Shown here piece by piece: positions 1-50,912 of a stretch of 64,000 bases of DNA (within the stretch, counting starts at the first letter, position 1; each line of letters begins with the position of its first letter). Source of the stretch: Polyodon spathula (Eukaryota; Chordata; Actinopteri; Acipenseriformes; Polyodontidae); the NCBI RefSeq assembly GCF_017654505.1, contig NC_054545.1, positions 14,551,547-14,615,546 of the forward strand. Direction: 5' to 3'. A program made the position numbers and the translations under genes. Under the pieces are notes generated by a model, which did not search any database, was not told where the DNA came from, and worked only from the letters and a program-made list of their open reading frames with translations.

Positions 1-38150
<38,150 letters not shown>

Positions 38151-38151
<1 letters not shown>

Positions 38152-38400
38152 TATAATCCAGACAGATTCCCACAGAATATCCACCGACGCCGAAATGATC
38201 ATGAAATTCGTAGGAGCAAATCCCTTTTTCGCTTCCCTAAATGAACGGGATCCAACCCTATTAATGCGTGAAAGAATGCACTCGATGCAAGCAGAGTGAA
38301 AAGCCAGGTATAATGCACACACCCTCGCCGTGCTGTTGCAGTCTGTGCGATTGTCACTGAGCAAAGGCGCAGCACCGCCCCCAAGCTGCCTTGCAGGTTA
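38151..38400 (-). other. cep170b: CEP170B non-coding first exon (5' end approximate)
   Basis: A consensus donor (attatag followed by GTAAGG) ends an exon at 38151, upstream of the first coding exon and within relatively GC-rich sequence. Human CEP170B also has a non-coding first exon, which supports the assignment. The 5' limit is a guess because there is no transcript evidence. If transcription starts before 38364, an upstream open frame would begin in this exon. Confidence 0.5.
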
Positions 38401-38500
38401 GTGACGCAACCCGCTCCAACCAGCCAAAGCTACAACCCTGCCTGATCCCCAAAGGCAAGAAAAACAGGTCTTCCGCCCTTGATGCGCGTTTGTGCCTGTC
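38152..38500 (-). promoter_or_regulatory. Probable CEP170B promoter region
   Basis: The region surrounding and upstream of the first exon is richer in G+C and CpG than the flanks. It has a GC-box-like caccgcccccaag at 38373-38385 and further CpGs to 38490. There is no clear TATA box at a useful distance. It overlaps the likely first exon because the transcription start is not known. Confidence 0.4.
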
Positions 38501-38878
38501 TCTATGCAGCTTGCAAAGCATGCGTTGTGTAGGTACAGGTATATTGCAGACTTAATGTTTGGAATTTTAGCTGGTTAGCTGGTGACCAGGTACTACTGTA
38601 GTTGGGAATTGGGAGAAATGTTAAATGGCACAGAGATCTTAAAGTCCCAAAGAAGTCCCAAAGGGATTTGTAAAGGATCTGTTTTTGTTTTTGTTTTGTT
38701 TTTGTTTTTTCTGTCCAACTTAACCTGCTATTCAACCAGCACCAACCAGTCCCCTAAACCAGTACTACCATCTGACGAAAACCCAGCAAACCAGCTACTC
38801 CAGGACTGGTCATTGCTGGAAATTATAATAAAAATAATCAATTGTCAATATGTTGAAACAGTTTAATGAGACAAAAAA

Positions 38879-38930
38879 AATAATAATAATAATAATAATA
38901 AATAATAATAATAATAATAATAATAATAAT
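38879..38930. repeat. (AAT)n microsatellite
   Basis: About 50 bases of taa/aat trinucleotide repeat with one slip. Confidence 0.95.
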
Positions 38931-41749
38931 TACAGTAGCCTTATATCACTTCTGACATGTTTTACTATGGAACTTGAAAATATAGACCTGGGTATTGCAA
39001 TGATTGAAGCAGTGCTCATTAATAATATTTATTTCCACTCAGTACAGTCTTCTATACTGTATGTGTATAATATATTGCAAAAATTTAAAACATATAAACT
39101 GTAAAAAAAAAAAAAAACATACATAATGTCTCATAATATTTCAGTACAGTAGAGCAATTTAAAGTACTTATTTCATGCTGTATGCTTTTACAAGTGATAT
39201 TATCAGGAAACTCTCCCCACTGTTATATTCTGTATGGGACATTTCAATGTGGTGATAATAAGCATTGATATTAACAGGAATGATAATAGGTTTGACTGAA
39301 AAATAGGATTGACACAAATACTATAGTATTCTCTCCCAAACGACCCTGACAAAGCAATGTTACAGACCATGGGCCAAGTCATTTACATGAACACTGATAG
39401 GTGTGTCGGTGTTCATACACTTTATTACTTTGCCTTCAGCTCTATCATACATGTGTAATCGTTGTTTCTATTGCCTGCACTAACACATTTCTGTGAATTC
39501 ACTGGGTGTGGGTTCCTCGGTCAAGATGTTTAGGACCATATTCTCAAAGCATTTCCTCCATTCTTTAACTCCTATTTTTTGAAAGGAGAAAAAAAACATC
39601 ACATCTATATAACAAAATGAGAAAGGAAACACAGTGAGACTGCACAAGATGACTTGAAATATATAACTTAGTTGTTTAGTTCTACTGTGTAATATAATGT
39701 AATATAATGAACAGGGGTTTTACCTCTTTCAAAAAAATAACCCCTTTGAAAATATGGTCTCTAAAGTCCCGGGGGCCTTGAGCTATGACAGACTGAGTCC
39801 CTATTAGTTCAACTAAGGTTTATTTCAGATAGCATGTAGTTTTGTCCTGACTTTTCTGTAAGGTGTGACCTAATTTCTACCTGTAAAACGATCTATAAAA
39901 ATACTACAGATGAAATGCAAGACACAATGCCAGTTCGACAAAAAAGTCCTGTCAATAACTCAGCATGCCTTATGTATGATGGCACCTATACTGTACCTTT
40001 TACTATAAGAAACTGACATTCCACACAGGGTGCAGAGCATTCTATTTAAAGCACTGTGAGGCTGTGCTGGCACAGGTACAGCTCTCTGAGACCAAGGTAT
40101 ATAAAGAGAACAGAGAAGGCATTGTTGAAATCCATGGTATGCAAAATTCAGGGGAAAAAGAACACATGATACGTGTGGCCACCTACAGAATAAAAGACTT
40201 CTGTAGAAAGTAAAAGGGTGACTAACCCCTTAAAATTATTACAATGATATATCTGTGACAAAGCAGAGGCTGATAGCCATCTTGGCTCATCTATGGAGGA
40301 ACAGTCTAGGGCCAAGATGGCCACCATTGCACAATTAATCCCTGGCCACACACTGTAAACAAAGATGGAAATGTTTGTTTGGAGAGATAGTTCAGTGAAG
40401 GTGCATGCCAAAACAGTGGGACTGAGAAAAAGAGGAAGAGAAATAATACACAAGATAGCTGAAGCTTGGTTGTTGTTTTGTTTGTAGTATTTAGAAGGGT
40501 TTTGTTTAAACGTTTTATTTTGTTTGTTCCTGGGTTTGTGAAGAATAATAAAAGTGTGCAAGAGCGAGGGGGGCTTTACCACAATGTCACATTTACAACA
40601 GAATTCTCTTATATTCCTTCCTATTGTGTTGTTTATCTTTATCTTTTCATGACTCGCTTTTCACATTGAAGAAACATTCAACTGACTGTAGCTCACAACA
40701 TAATTCCACAAATCTTGTCAATCGTTCACCTCCATTTTTTAATTAATGTGCAGTTGTGAAATCATTTTTTTTTTATGATATCTAGTACTACACTAGGTTA
40801 AACACATTTCTACAGTATATATGCAAGCCATACTTTCAGAGAGTGTTGGACTTTCTTGGTTATTTCACTCACAGAGTTAAATTGACCTCATCCCTCTAAC
40901 TGGTTCTTTCCTGTCATTGACTGACAGGCTTTCAGCTAGTAATATGCTTTGAAGAAAGAAACAGCGGAGGTGAAAGGATCAAGGAAGTTCAAGTGATACA
41001 CATTTCCTGTGAGTGAGAAATAGAAACTGTGAAATATCTTCGATCAAAATGTACTATCAGATATCACATTTTGTTGGCAGGTTTCACATGTCTCAAATAT
41101 CAAGAGAGATATAGTATTGTGCCTTGTATTTTGTGTTATCTTTTTTTGTTGTTGTTGGAATGTATCTCGCCTGTAATTTTTTTTGTTGTGTGTAAATTCA
41201 AACGTCTGTTCCAGTGTTGTTTGAATTACTATCAATTCAGCAAGTCCTAGTTTCTGCATTCTGTTAGGAAGCGATTCAGAAAACCTGCTTTTGCTTTTTT
41301 TTGCTCCACCACTGCTGAAATTAAGTAATTTGTCACTCTCCCTGTTAGTGCAATATTAACAGAAATGTTATTTAGAATATTACAACCTAGGCATGTCCAT
41401 CTGTACATGCATGTTTAATCTGTACAGAAATTAAACAAATGCAAAACACAATACTCTAATGTAGTTACACAGACTAAGTATATTCCAAATACCATGCTTT
41501 CCTTTTTTTTTTAAAATGTTTTTTAGGTTTTAAATGTTTTTAAATGTTTTGATAAGTCTGTCACTCGTTTATCACACACTACCCCATGCAGTATTTTTTA
41601 TAATCTCTGTTGCACTTTTTTTTTCCTGAGAGTTCTAAAATTCTGTGTTGCTTGTTGTCGAATTCCTTTTCTTTCAGCACGTTTTTTTGGCACATCCAAG
41701 GCAACAACAAGGTTATTAAGAGAAATATCAACTGGTGAACCCATTGAAA

Positions 41750-42420
41750 AAAACGTTCACAAGTTATTATCCAGAGAACCAGTGGTTCTCCAGATATATG
41801 CAAATATGTGTTGAAAATGACAGACCCCCCCCCCCAATATATCTATAGAATCTGATATTCCCAATCAGTTGTGATAAATCATTTCAATACCAAGTTTCAT
41901 GACAATTAGCTAGGCAGCTCTTCAGATATACAAACACAGGAGAAAGTGTGGCTGCCTGCACTAATCCCCTATGATCCAGCTTACATTGCACATGTATTGT
42001 TAAAAGAGTCACAAACAAGGTTTTACTTAGCTCTTAGCTTTATTAACATTTTATTGGGCTGACAAATGTGTGGTTCTTATTTATTTATTTATTACATAAA
42101 TTCAGATGCATCTAATTTAACTACAATGCAAATGGCAAAACTGCTCTAAATCTGATACTCTTATTAACTTATGTTACAGAATGCCTTTTCAGTTTTTGTT
42201 TCTTTTATTTTGTAATCGGATCTCTAGAAATATGTAAAAATGTGACATACAGACCAACAATTGGACAGACAGCCTCCATATACCCTCAGATTACATCCAT
42301 TTCAAGTTTTGTCACAATTTGACACACTGTTCTGTAGATATATGTAAAAATGACATACAGAAAGACAGTCAGACGGCCTCTGTATACCATGAGATTATAA
42401 CACTAGACATAACTTTTTTT
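41750..42420 (+). repeat. Degenerate iterated units of a dispersed repeat
   Basis: Phrases of the form agatatatgtaaaaatg-acatacaga-cagacagcctccatatacc recur near 41790, 42230 and 42345, and in related form at 42960 and 56200. The spacing is about 110-140 bases where adjacent. This looks like an old element built from repeated units; the family was not identified. Confidence 0.55.
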
Positions 42421-42762
42421 GTTAAACCTACAAAGAGAAATAACCCCAGTCTGGGATATTAAAAACATGGATTTCAAAACCATAGTTATCACTCCTTTCA
42501 GCAGGTTGTTTTAGAGAGTGACAGATACCTGACTGACTCCGCAACTAAACTATCGGAGAGTGTCCGTAATACTGTTGCAGCATTTTGTGCTTTTTATTTC
42601 ATGTCAAGGAGCACCACAGTTGTATTGATCCAGTGCAGTCTGATGAAAGCCTTTGTATTTCAATGAGGCTTGTGAACTGAAACCGCAGTTGGTTTTGTCT
42701 CTACTGATGCACCTTGGTAGAATAGAACCATTAACTTTTTTTCTTCAGTCTGCGTTAATACC

Positions 42763-43100
42763 TGTCAGTACATCCCCCGCCACAGCTGTAAATTCAAAAC
42801 TATCAGTATGAAAAAAAGGCTGGTAACCATGATGTATAGCAACAGTATGTATGGAACAGTGTAGAATAAGAATTGTTTTAAGATGTTTAAGTTGTGTTGT
42901 CATCAGGTAAGCAAATGAGCATGCTAAAATGACTGATTTACAGTGATCTCAAGATACATGTAAAATTGTATGAGTGACATACAGACGGACAGATGTATAT
43001 AGAGAGGCACCTCCATATAGCCCCACAAGCTCATACACCGAATACTTTATGCTAAATAATGTTATTAACAAGTTACATGACAGTTAGATGAAATATATAC
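42763..43100 (+). repeat. Dispersed repeat, copy A of an unclassified family
   Basis: Similar over about 330 bases to 55961-56310 in the AKT1 intron (gccacagctgtaaa, accatgatgtata, cagtatg, catcaggtaagcaaa, gacatacagacggacag, gctaaataatgtt). Same orientation. No coding capacity was seen. Confidence 0.6.
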
Positions 43101-44502
43101 AATGATACGTACAGTATGTAGGCCTGCTTTAGCTATATCCCAGTGCTGGGGTTTCATCACTTGTAGGGGATAAAAAGGGCCTGTGGTTTTCCAGTGGTGT
43201 CTGCTAGTCAAGTCATATTTACAAGGAAAATCTCAATGGGGGTTCACTCAGTGCCCCAGCACAGCCCTGTAAAGAGTGCATTTGTCTTTCTATTGAACTG
43301 CAGCAGCAGAGTGTGTGAATGAGCACAGACTGTACATTGTGAATGAGGCAGGGCAGCATGTTGTTGCGTCCATCAGTCAGCACTGTGGTTAGTTTGGATT
43401 GCCTTGGTAAACACTGGGCTTGTCTATTACTGCTCAATCACTTGGGTTATTTGCTGTAACCCTCAATGGCGGTTTTTCAGTTTAACACTAGAGTGCAATG
43501 TTGTACTATCTTTTTACGGAAAACCTGTTTTTTTCTTTTTTCTTTTTTAAAGCTGCTTTTGATTGTATGGTTGGTGTGAAATGGCAGTTCCTTAGTTGAA
43601 CACTAGAGTGAGATGTTCCACAATATTTTCATACGGTTTTACTTGTGTAGTTGCTTTTAACTGTATGTCTTACTATGCAAAGATTAACCCTAATATTGCT
43701 ACACAATTATAAGCTAATGCTTTGTATTGTATACTTCAGTATAACAAAATGCAGTTACATTACTACCAATAGCTTTTTGAAACGTGCCTGAAGTCATGGA
43801 AACCTGCAAAGAATTCAGTTGAATATGTGAGTGAGAGATTCTACTGTGGGAAAAAGAAACATTCCTAACTTGATTAAGGAAGAGAAGCCCTGTAAAAATA
43901 TTACATTCTGCTCTTTACACTGATTAACAAACATTTCTGATAAAATTGGCTGTACAGAAGGCTCACCTGCGGACATGTATAGTATAAAGACACCAAATAA
44001 CTATACTTTAGTGTATAATTAAACAGGATTATGGGGCACTGGAGCTTTAAAATTGATTGCTGATAAACAATTAGTAAAGGTCCTACAGTCCTGCACAGAC
44101 CACAGGAATGCCTGGAGTTCCACAGTCAACACTATAGGAGGCAGGTAGATCTTATTGCCATTAATGAGACCCTGTGTTTTTAATTTTTTATGTAAGTCTA
44201 TGTTAAGTTGCTTTCACCTGAGTTCGGGAGTTGCCTTATAGACATAGGAGCCAGCAGCACCATCTAGTGATTGGCCACTTAATGGCCTGGACTGCTACCA
44301 TGACTCCAAATCCTATTGTTAAGGCTGTATTTTCCTTCATGATTTTTCTGTGAATGTTGTAGAATAACGAAGTGAAAAAGGGTTATTCCGCTTTAATAAA
44401 TATTATGTTTAAATCGTGAAATATCTATTTTTAGACCATTCTATGCCGTGAAAAAAAAGAGCCCCGCCTCTTGTTTCTGACACAACAAGCAGCGTCGGAC
44501 CA

Positions 44503-44891
44503 CCCTGCTGGTTTGAGATGTTTGGGGTGGGAATTTGTTGCCTGTTTTACTCTGCTCTTGCTGACAAAATATCTTGGTATCACCAAACAGATACTCATCG
44601 ACTCTTCAAAAAATGTTAATCAGTACGGTATTTGTTCTTCAATTTACCCCAGAAAGGGTTTCTGCAATGGTAAGCACCATTCTTGTCAGTTACAATTACA
44701 GGAACCCCCATAACATAAATGAAGAGAACAAATATACCATTCAGACATTCTGCAATGCTAGTACATGGATAATATTTTGGGTGCCACTGCTTTTTAAAGA
44801 GGGGATGATTATCTCGGATACCAAGATATTTAATTTAATGATCTGAGCGGCAACAAATGACCCACCCCCAAAACTACAAGCCATCAGGGGT
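44503..44891. mobile_element. Large palindromic element, arms about 80 bases
   Basis: The left arm 44503-44583 (including ggggtgggaatttgttgcc and caaaatatcttggtatc) is inverted at 44816-44891 (gataccaagatattt and ggcaacaaatgacccacccc). The loop is about 230 bases. Arms differ by several substitutions and small indels. It is consistent with a foldback or MITE-type element. Confidence 0.7.
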
Positions 44892-46784
44892 GAAATAACA
44901 CTTCTTCCTGGACTCTGTACATCAATTCAAACTACAACAGCTGGAATGAGGTAAAGGAATGGAAGAAGAAACTTTCTAAAACAGTGCTTGGTGCACAACA
45001 GAAAAGATACAAAAAGTAAAATCATAGCAAAGTGTAATAAAGCATAGTTAGATCGTGGATACACTTTGTAAAGAACAAAGGGTATGGTAAAGCATACTAA
45101 AAACATGACAAACTATGGTAAATGCATAGTATATCCATGGGAAAATTACCTCTGGGCAAATTTGCCAGGGTTAGCTTTTATAAGGGATATAACCCAAACC
45201 CAATCTTAACCCTGTGTGTGTGTATATTCTAAATCAATTTGAATTCCAATTCAGAAATGTTATTCAAGTAAATTATCCACCTCTCAAGAATGCTGTTAAC
45301 AGCAGCCACAAGCGTTTTGTTTTATATTCTTCTTCCTAGAATTTGTTTTAAGTGCTTGGCAGTCACACCAAGCGGCGTTCAAGTCCTCAAACTCTCCATC
45401 AGGCCCATCAGTTTGGCTGACAGCAGATGTACTGACAGATGACACATTTTTTCCCCACTTCTGACAGACAAAGAATCATTCAACCCGTCAGTCATTCATT
45501 TCCTTTAGGCAAGGTTTCTAAATGAATGTTAGAACCCCTTCCAGTACTTATTTCGGCTTGAAAGAGCGTAGCGGGTAGTTCCCACTATCTGGTGCCTTGT
45601 AGGTTTTTGTTTTGGGGATTACATTCCCCCTGCCGGGACCCTTGAAGGTCCTGACCCCTTCCACAAACTGACCCCCCATTTCATTCCCCAATTAAGGGCT
45701 CCCTCTGAAGTGCTTCAGCCCAGCGAATTACTACTGCTAGTTTCTTTTCAGTTGGTCACAGCCTCCCCACCCAGACCAGTGCACCCCTTTTATTCAGTGT
45801 GTCAGCCTTTTTGAGTGCTATCTTTGTGCAGAAGTAGGTATTGATAGTTATCTCTCAACAGTTTACAATAGATGTAGAATAGGCTCATCCGTCTCCCACG
45901 GTTTTTCCCTATAAGAATCTAGTTTGCAATAGAGGATCTAAAGGCTTGAAAGGAAATGCCTCTTAGATGTTAAACATACCAAGCATGATTTAAAGCTGTC
46001 CCACAATGATGCTCAATTTTATGTCCAAATTAGAGCTACAGTTTTAATATTTGAACCTTTGGTGCATTCTGCTTTACCCAAAAGATAGTCTTGTTCACAT
46101 TCCCCAAACGTTAAGGAACACACATTTCCTCCCAGCTCTGCTCCTCTGTGAGTCTGACTGCTGAACTTACTGTGTTTATCCACTTGAAGGAATTCACAGC
46201 TCAGTATATTGCTGAAATAGTGGCAACTACATCTCCACAATATAAACGACTGACTCCAGACCATCTTTACATTAATCTACTTACTCCAACTTTTTTTCTA
46301 TCTTTCTCTTCACTCTTCTTGTACAATGACCATGCATCCGGTTATAACCCTGGAAGTAAAGCAGAAAGCAACATATTGTACATTCACTGCTGTAAATATA
46401 ACATGGGAGCTCCTGTAACTGTAAAAAAAAAAAAGGAAACAGAAAAGACCTATAGGTTCATGTTTGTAAAATATTTGATTCTTTGAATCAGGGCAGTCTA
46501 AAGAATGATTCATGGTCCATATAAGACTCACTGAGCTCCTCGATATAACCTTTTTAGATTTAACATTTAGATGTGACAGATACAATTTAAGGATCTTTTT
46601 GTAAAGGCTACATGGGCTATCTGTAGTCTGGTGGAAGCAAGCATTATACAGTGAAAATACAGCTAAATGAATGCTTTAAATATAAACAAATATTTAAAGC
46701 ACAAACATACTGAAGCTTTGTCTTTAGAAGTCTGTTTAAACCTTTTATCTGTTTTTTGGGACTTTAATTGTTCAGATATATATA

Positions 46785-46813
46785 TTATATATATCTATAT
46801 ATATATATATATA
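46785..46813. repeat. Short interrupted AT microsatellite
   Basis: AT dinucleotide stretch with a tctatat interruption; self-complementary with 46822-46839. Confidence 0.8.
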
Positions 46814-47396
46814 TCTATATTCTAGAGAAATATATATAATGATACAATAAGTTAGGAGTCTAGTAATGAACCAAATAAGATGGACAGCTCCATTCTAAAT
46901 CAACATTCCAATGACTTGTAAAACCAATCACAATGTAATTCCCTAAATTCAGCGTGCACAAGGAAGTGGAAAATAATTCAACATGTTGTGTCAGAGGACG
47001 TGACCCAAAATCAAAGGGAACTCAAGCCATGAGGTGGATTATCCCTTATTACGTTGTATCAAATGTAGGCCAATCCACATGACTGGAAGAGGTTGAACTG
47101 AAACAGGCACCCAGTGAAACCAAATCCTGCAGTGAAAAAACACTGCCTTGTATCCCTGCCACTTGGTATAATTAGATAGAATTATCTTACAGACTATTTC
47201 TTAACACATTTAATTTACATTTTATTTTTAGCTTATTACACGTTGATAAAGCTAATGAAATAATTCTATCACCTGTCTTGCACTTTCATTCACAGAACAG
47301 GCTTCACGTGAAGTTTTGAAAAAAATAGCTAACAGGATTTTAAAATGTGGTAATACACAAGAAAGTCAATGTTTCACTTCCTAGATCATGTCTTTA

Positions 47397-47589
47397 TAAT
47401 AATTTGCTTATTTAGCAGACACCTTTATCCAAGGTGACTTACAGAGACTAGGGTGTGTGAGTAATGCATCAGCTACAGAGTCACTTACAACGTCTCATCT
47501 GAAAGACAGAGCACACAGTGAGTTGAGATTTGAACCGGACACCTCCGAGTTATAGGCCTGTTTCTTTAACCACTGGACCACACAAAGCC
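47397..47589 (-). mobile_element. tRNA-derived SINE, family 2, copy b
   Basis: This has the same tRNA-like head (ggctttgtgtggtccagtgg on the minus strand) and body as the 32131 copy. Its 3' end, however, is the different phrase gcagacacctttatccaagg (plus strand), a tail common in fish SINEs. It lies between the genes. Confidence 0.8.
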
Positions 47590-48155
47590 ACCTTCTCAGC
47601 TGTTACTGGATGATGGTTAATGACAGAAAATAAGGTGTTGAAGGGGTGGGGACAAATTTTACTCCAAGTAAAATGATCAAGGAAGTACAACGCTGTCTGA
47701 AAATAAGGTCTTCAAAAAGAGCTTCTTTTTTTTTTTTCAAAATGAAAATACATGGTTTCTGATAGGATGTACTCAAACTCCACACATAAATAATTAAATT
47801 CTACATTACTAAGTGTACAACGTACTTAGTAAACAAAATGTCGACTATTCTGGTAACAAAGCAAATCAATTACACATTGAAAGTGTTTGGTGGCTGATAA
47901 TCTCTGGGTTGGTTGCAGCAAACCTAATTCAGACACTCATACACTTTTCACAAACACCAGCTATTTTCGAAGAAAACAAGCAACGATGTTCAAATAAATT
48001 CATTCAAGAGCACATACATGCACCTTAATTGTCGACATTTACTGTGTGTTTAAAGTCATAAACAATGCAGAAGCAAACTTGTTTTAGTTAAAATCCTTTA
48101 TTTAAGCATTTAAAAGGAGAACATATGATACATGTAAAAAATAAAACAATTGAAC

Positions 48156-48188
<33 letters not shown>

Positions 48189-48866
48189 GGTGGTGTTAAT
48201 TGTATTCGTTCTCTAAAACTTACTTTGCTTCTAAAACTCACCCATCTTAACAAAACAAACTAGAAATACTGTTTTTATTATTATTATTTATATCCTTTAT
48301 TTTTTTACAATTTTTGAGGCAACTGAAAATACTAAAACTGCTGGCAGACGTGTTCAACAAATTTAGAAATACCAGAAATGAAAATACCAGGCAGTACAAA
48401 ACAAAACAAAGTTATCAGTCTGGACACAACAAGACTTTAAAACAAGTAAATATACAGAGACATAACTACCAAATAGGATAGAGTGTGTGGAATATTACAC
48501 TATGAAATATTGAAACTCCTTTACATTCATTCATCTTTTGAACCAAAAGACATTCAAAGCAACTTTCATCAGTCAATTTGAAAACACTGATAAGTAAAAA
48601 AAATTAAAAAAGATTAAAAAATAAAAATCAGTAATGCAAGAAGAAGTCATCACTCCAAAACTACTACTCTTCATTTGAATGCTACACTATACAGTAGCAT
48701 CCCAATTTTTCTTTTTTAATTGAAATGTCTATGACGACACCTACTTTAACTGGTTAATTACACAATTCAACTGAAAAATGGATTTGTTCAACTACATTTT
48801 TTTTTTTGGACATGTATAAATAAGTTTCAGCTAAATTTGAAATGTTTTCAGAGGCCTAAACAAGTA

Positions 48867-49404
48867 CAGACAACCCCCCTTTTTTTTTTTTTTTTTTTTA
48901 ATCACGATTGTCGTGATAATTCGTGATATAAAGCAGGCCATGATATAAACCGAGTTTCACGTTTGCCTATGACAGACCATTACAAGTGCAAGAAAAAAAG
49001 AACTAACAGTGAATTAAAGAGTTTTAAGGTTATAAATGTAGTTGTTTTTTTACAGTTAAACAAATAGTTTAGTACAGGGCAAATACGTTTTGTATGATTA
49101 ACTGGAATGAAACAGTTTGTGTCATTATCTAGAAAAAGATTGTGTGCATTTGTATAAGACTAACTATGTTAAAGAGGAGAAATTTGGTGACGTTGGTGTT
49201 TTGTAAGTGAACTGTATCCCATTAAAACTGGCCATGCAGCATTTGACAGGCTGCACAAAATGTGACAATAAGCGGGTTTGTGAGATGATTTTAAGAGGTA
49301 ATTTCTCAAAAAACCTATGGTGCATAGCGAGTGGTTTTTGAAAAACCTTGATAATAAAACAGGGTATGATATTAAGCGAGGTGATATAAAAATGGGTTCA
49401 CCTG
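48867..49404. mobile_element. Possible Tc1/mariner (pogo/Tigger-like) MITE
   Basis: CAG at 48867 and CTG at 49404 are each flanked by TA (48865-48866 and 49405-49406), the target-site type of Tc1/mariner elements. The ends are cagacaacccc and gggttcacctg, and both sides contain gatat(a/t)aagc phrases typical of pogo/Tigger-like termini. Terminal similarity is imperfect and a T-run interrupts the left end, so this is tentative. Confidence 0.4.
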
Positions 49405-49447
49405 TATTAAAATCAGAGTTAACCCGCTAATTCCTATGGCAGGCCAT

Positions 49448-50274
49448 CTGGGTCAAAAACACGTTATTTATTACACATTTCAAATATTGATTTGGACCAA
49501 TCAGAATACATAAAATACTACGTGTTCTAAATAAATATAAATGAACTATGCATTTTCTACCTAGGGGATGATCATTCTACAGTACTACCCATGTAGGTGG
49601 TGGTCATTTTACAGTAGTATCTATGTAAGGGCTGATCCTTTTACATCTTTTTTAATTTCAGACATGAAATATGCTTACAAATCTAAAATAAGTAAAATTG
49701 CAAATCATGGCGGCAAGAGATTTTCTTCTACGGTGCAAATATAGATTTGCTCAGTGCTGCCAACTTCTTGAGACAGACAATGTTGAAAGTGACATGGCTC
49801 AGTTTGTACTAACAAAGAACACAATCAGTCTTTATATTTATTTCCGTTTTGAATTTTGAATATTGAATTACCATAGCCAATATTAGACTCAATCTCAGAT
49901 CTTTCAACACTTGTTTAAAAATGCATATTAGTTACACTGGGGTTACCACTGAATTAAAGGGATTTCTAAGGCTCTGAAACTGCTGGTTGATGCTTGTCTG
50001 AGGGTCCAGGTCTATCCATCTTTCACTGGACTTTGCCAAATGCCATGTCCATATACCACCGAGAATTGGGCAGGAATAGCAGAATTTAAGGTGACTTAAT
50101 TGGATCATTTATTACACATACTATTTTCTTTAAATTCATTGGTTCTCATTTCATTTTCAGTGATCTGCCTGGCCAAATTAGTATGTTTAATAATTAGAAT
50201 TACATATACTAAAATCAAATTAAAACTGGTACTAAATATTTGAAACATGTTCTAAATAACGCGTTTTTGACCTG
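49448..50274. mobile_element. Element bounded by 43-base inverted repeats
   Basis: The left arm 49448-49490 (ctgggtcaaaaacacgttat then ttattacacatttcaaatat) is inverted at 50232-50274 (aaatatttgaaacatgttct then aaataacgcgtttttgacctgg). The interior of about 740 bases has no recognised coding. Outer limits may extend about 15 bases on each side. It lies in the AKT1 3' flank, or in its 3' UTR if a distal poly-A site is used. Confidence 0.65.
49566..49647. repeat. Imperfect tandem repeat of about 33 bases
   Basis: Three decayed units read gatgatcattctacagtact, gtggtcattttacagtagta and gctgatccttttaca, each separated by ccatgtagg- or ctatgtaagg-like spacers. It is inside the inverted-repeat element 49448-50274. 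Confidence 0.6.
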
Positions 50275-50912
50275 GATAACCTTCCCTAAATTCCACAGTA
50301 GGTGCCATAGCTGGCAAATGAACGTGCAGTCGATGCAGTTCTTGACGATTGACGTTTAAACGAAGGAGAGAATTCTAGTGCTGGTTCAGACAATGTGATC
50401 TGTGGGATCAGGGTGAAATGATGGACAGTGACACTATAGTACTAAGGAACCACTTGGATGACTGACAGCGACCACTAGCCATTCACAGCGGAACGGAGAC
50501 GCGACAAAACAGCAAGTGTAAAAACTACACAAATTAGAGATCATTTCAAAAGTTATTTTTTGCAAGAAAAAAAAAAGTAGCAAGCCTATTTAGAAGTAAG
50601 GCAGCATTTATTCACACAACTACTTTAGAAATGTTCACTTGTGCTTCACATCACGTGAAACGCAAACCACTTATACTATACTAATGGCTAGTATATAGAC
50701 ACAAAATAAATAAAGTGTTAACTCTAGGAACAACTGCAAGTCAATATATCGCTTGATCCCATGAACAAAAATGCAATTTAAAAACAAAACACAACAAATA
50801 TTTGTTTGTTGCTGCTGCCACACCTCACTGAGGCTATTAATGCTGTGAATATCATAGGAAAGAGTGTAATCCCACAGCAAAATTGTGCATGGTCCTGCAA
50901 GTATGCAGGTTT

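Larger units (their letters stand above)
38501..50912. other. Intergenic region between CEP170B 5' end and AKT1 3' end
   Basis: No open frame here resembles a known protein, and I found no trace of SDCCAG8, which separates the paralogous pair in human. Contents are an AAT microsatellite (38879-38930), a palindromic element (44503-44891), dispersed repeat units (41750-43100), an AT tract (46785-46813), a SINE (47397-47589), poly-A at 48164-48188 and two inverted-repeat elements (48867-49404, 49448-50274). A GC-richer block at 45520-45790 is unexplained. Confidence 0.75.

Noticed and set aside
40260..40340. Inverted agccatcttggctc and gccaagatggcc motifs (YY1-like)
   Set aside because: It is a short, single occurrence without other promoter features; chance or a decayed repeat is as likely.
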